A stretch of 27,003 bases of DNA from contig RXOD01004169.1 of assembly GCA_005223375.1 (NCBI GenBank), positions 1-27,003 on the forward strand, written 5' to 3'. Under the pieces are notes generated by a model. That model was not told where the DNA came from. It worked only from the letters and a program-made list of their open reading frames with translations, and ran no database searches. A program made the translations under genes and the position numbers. The DNA is from Amoebophrya sp. AT5.2 (taxonomy: Eukaryota; Sar; Dinophyceae; Syndiniales; Amoebophryaceae). Positions 26,701 through 27,003 of the stretch are shown here, in pieces; the first letter of the stretch is position 1, and each line of letters starts with the position of its first letter.

Positions 26701-27003
26701 ACGGGTGGCATCGGGGCTCCGCGTATGAGCTCAGGAAATTCGCCGAAGTGCGATACCTGCAGCGGAAGCTGGCGCGCTCCCGAAACAAGTTGGACGTGAT
26801 GCTGCCGATCCTCGAGTTTTGGGAAAACGAAATCCTCGCAAGACTACAGCCAGGTCACAACGTCAAGAAATCGTCATCACCGCGAAAAAGCGTTGTGCCG
26901 TCGATTGTGTCGTCCGTCGGGAATCGCAAGTTCCTCGCAGACCCATTTAAGCACTTGCTGGTTGTGCCGGTCGTAACCGGCGGCAGGGTCGCGGCGCCAG
27001 CCA
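23739..27003 (+). CDS. Large zinc-ribbon protein with disordered basic regions (3' end beyond window)
   Basis: One frame stays open from the first ATG (23739) after an in-frame TGA at 23661 to the window end, at least 1088 codons. I do not recognise a named family. Residues 88-130 hold a CxxC-21-CxxC pair (Cys93/96 and Cys118/121, FNCQQCH and ACSMCRARY), typical of a zinc ribbon. The next about 700 residues are disordered and rich in Ser, Thr, Glu and Ala. Strongly basic clusters near 325-340 (KKSRSPKKW, TRRKRRKH) and near 400 (KEKKKRRSKKSK) could be nuclear localisation signals. Near 865-900 and 1000-1038 ordered helical segments appear (EFLGFLHTQIAGRREILARLKEASW and YLQRKLARSRNKL...ILEFWENEILARL, the latter coiled-coil-like). 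A nuclear or nucleic-acid-related role is a reasonable guess but unproven. The frame shows no need for an intron. Confidence 0.7.
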   Translation, partial: MQDFSQAGLSPPGEQHSPTIPELLPFSSSPRDHDDADGAGQPKPLPKIATNPNLEDIPLDPFDAEEDPLRKRHVNEEPTEKRVLFTTIVEFNCQQCHANVLVEDRDARFVHAKLAVACSMCRARYELTLEDGLKYRVRQKLFGSGAGRGKKDGSATTKTTEGKEEPASPVDIPAITRTTSRTASVVGARKVEGTNAEKNSDSPELQTLMPPKEKTQSLSEVVASVTLESYVDKYSDTDSWTGSIVWSDLESVASADIRRAREMRVREQELMSSEDAESPRGDRGTSTSNSSVFGSNASGDELRGGTKSASGGGRLDLREGTLSKKSRSPKKWQTRRKRRKHQVGNEDGSSHRRLRISTTDPGQREDTPSPVTSDAEVEEGSAPFAALLGATGGAMLLDTKEKKKRRSKKSKQRQASTIEAQKGPAVMSSSATTSNETIPVAREDVKSLARYFWSRNRARRRTTTRSPLRSPENSTADLLRLQHSLERVQQLEQVRAGAAESGQDSSSAVGTGAAPGTKNPASRVSTLSSRSAPQLQLPEGAARASAATEIPPDAIGGDEVDTQDGESKSHEKGASGQQTASAGKVNGARTTFQQQDAVELYTYSPPASTTPVLPTKRPRTFSDATVLSAATEGSRLSRSITTSGALQSLHETPSQPLIYDRGHLLTLKKAISAGNLSAMPSPEATPDMPERIPSVGQHHDESSADESLGLGVKSRGPATSSHSPFSSLLGGGSPVKNLQSDTPNAAAAPEVGAGGGIAGTTASVTSRGSAAEATPLLVDEELKGEDSSPLRRSPSTKLDEKNQLAASAPAALLPPHELPAPILRESTSSEIEPLTRNSRGLTISVERQGPQEPFDAGKVAASPEFLGFLHTQIAGRREILARLKEASWRKQVQTHNVLRMTKAAQDVALGGGPAHVVDEHQGPTTTAGLQAAAPAPGDGGRPPPSSGTTMKSGVATQQGPLGDPGVALGLLTRANQVEENWLAARRRDGWHRGSAYELRKFAEVRYLQRKLARSRNKLDVMLPILEFWENEILARLQPGHNVKKSSSPRKSVVPSIVSSVGNRKFLADPFKHLLVVPVVTGGRVAAPA

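Overview
The window reads as eukaryotic nuclear DNA, most likely from a protist. Several reading frames become sensible proteins only after introns are removed. Proteins are rich in Ser, Gln, Ala and Gly low-complexity stretches, intergenic gaps run to about 1 kb, and the recognisable families (kinesin motor, S9 prolyl-oligopeptidase, HAD phosphatase) are in eukaryotic form. All seven genes I can support lie on the + strand. Same-strand gene runs, mixed canonical and non-canonical introns, and introns bordered by short direct repeats fit a dinoflagellate-lineage alveolate such as the parasitic Amoebophrya group. That placement is inference only; I saw no marker gene and no spliced-leader copy.

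Layout. 1-327: a 9-nt minisatellite and possibly the tail of an upstream frame. 328-3240: a large acidic and low-complexity protein of unknown function, probably two exons joined across an intron without GT at its start. 3241-4710: intergenic, with a second small patch of the minisatellite-like repeat. 4711-6047: a two-exon, probably secreted or surface-anchored protein with a DUF2237-like Cys-rich domain. 6048-7199: intergenic. 7200-11821: a five-exon, very divergent kinesin-like protein with an intact P-loop but degraded switch motifs. 11822-12420: intergenic. 12421-14054: a two-exon HAD/PNKP-type phosphatase with a tiny six-codon first exon.

14068-22778 is the most unusual part. It holds two tandem paralogues of an orphan protein family (B1, 14614-16458; B2, 17986-19857) and an S9 serine peptidase (20454-22778). 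All three are preceded by copies of the same upstream block (R1, R2, R3). Between B1 and B2 sits a 136-bp broken 5' fragment of the peptidase gene. The simplest history is a tandem duplication of an R-B-R-peptidase unit, followed by loss of most of the first peptidase copy and patchy divergence of the B paralogues. Shared upstream blocks suggest shared expression control of an orphan gene pair and a peptidase.

22779-23738 is intergenic. From 23739 to the end of the window there is an open frame of 1088 codons for a CxxC/CxxC zinc-ribbon protein with long disordered basic stretches; it is cut by the window edge.

No tRNA, rRNA, CRISPR array or transposase was recognised. Exon joins were made by eye from frame continuity and splice-like sequence, so boundaries are proposals that transcript data could correct.
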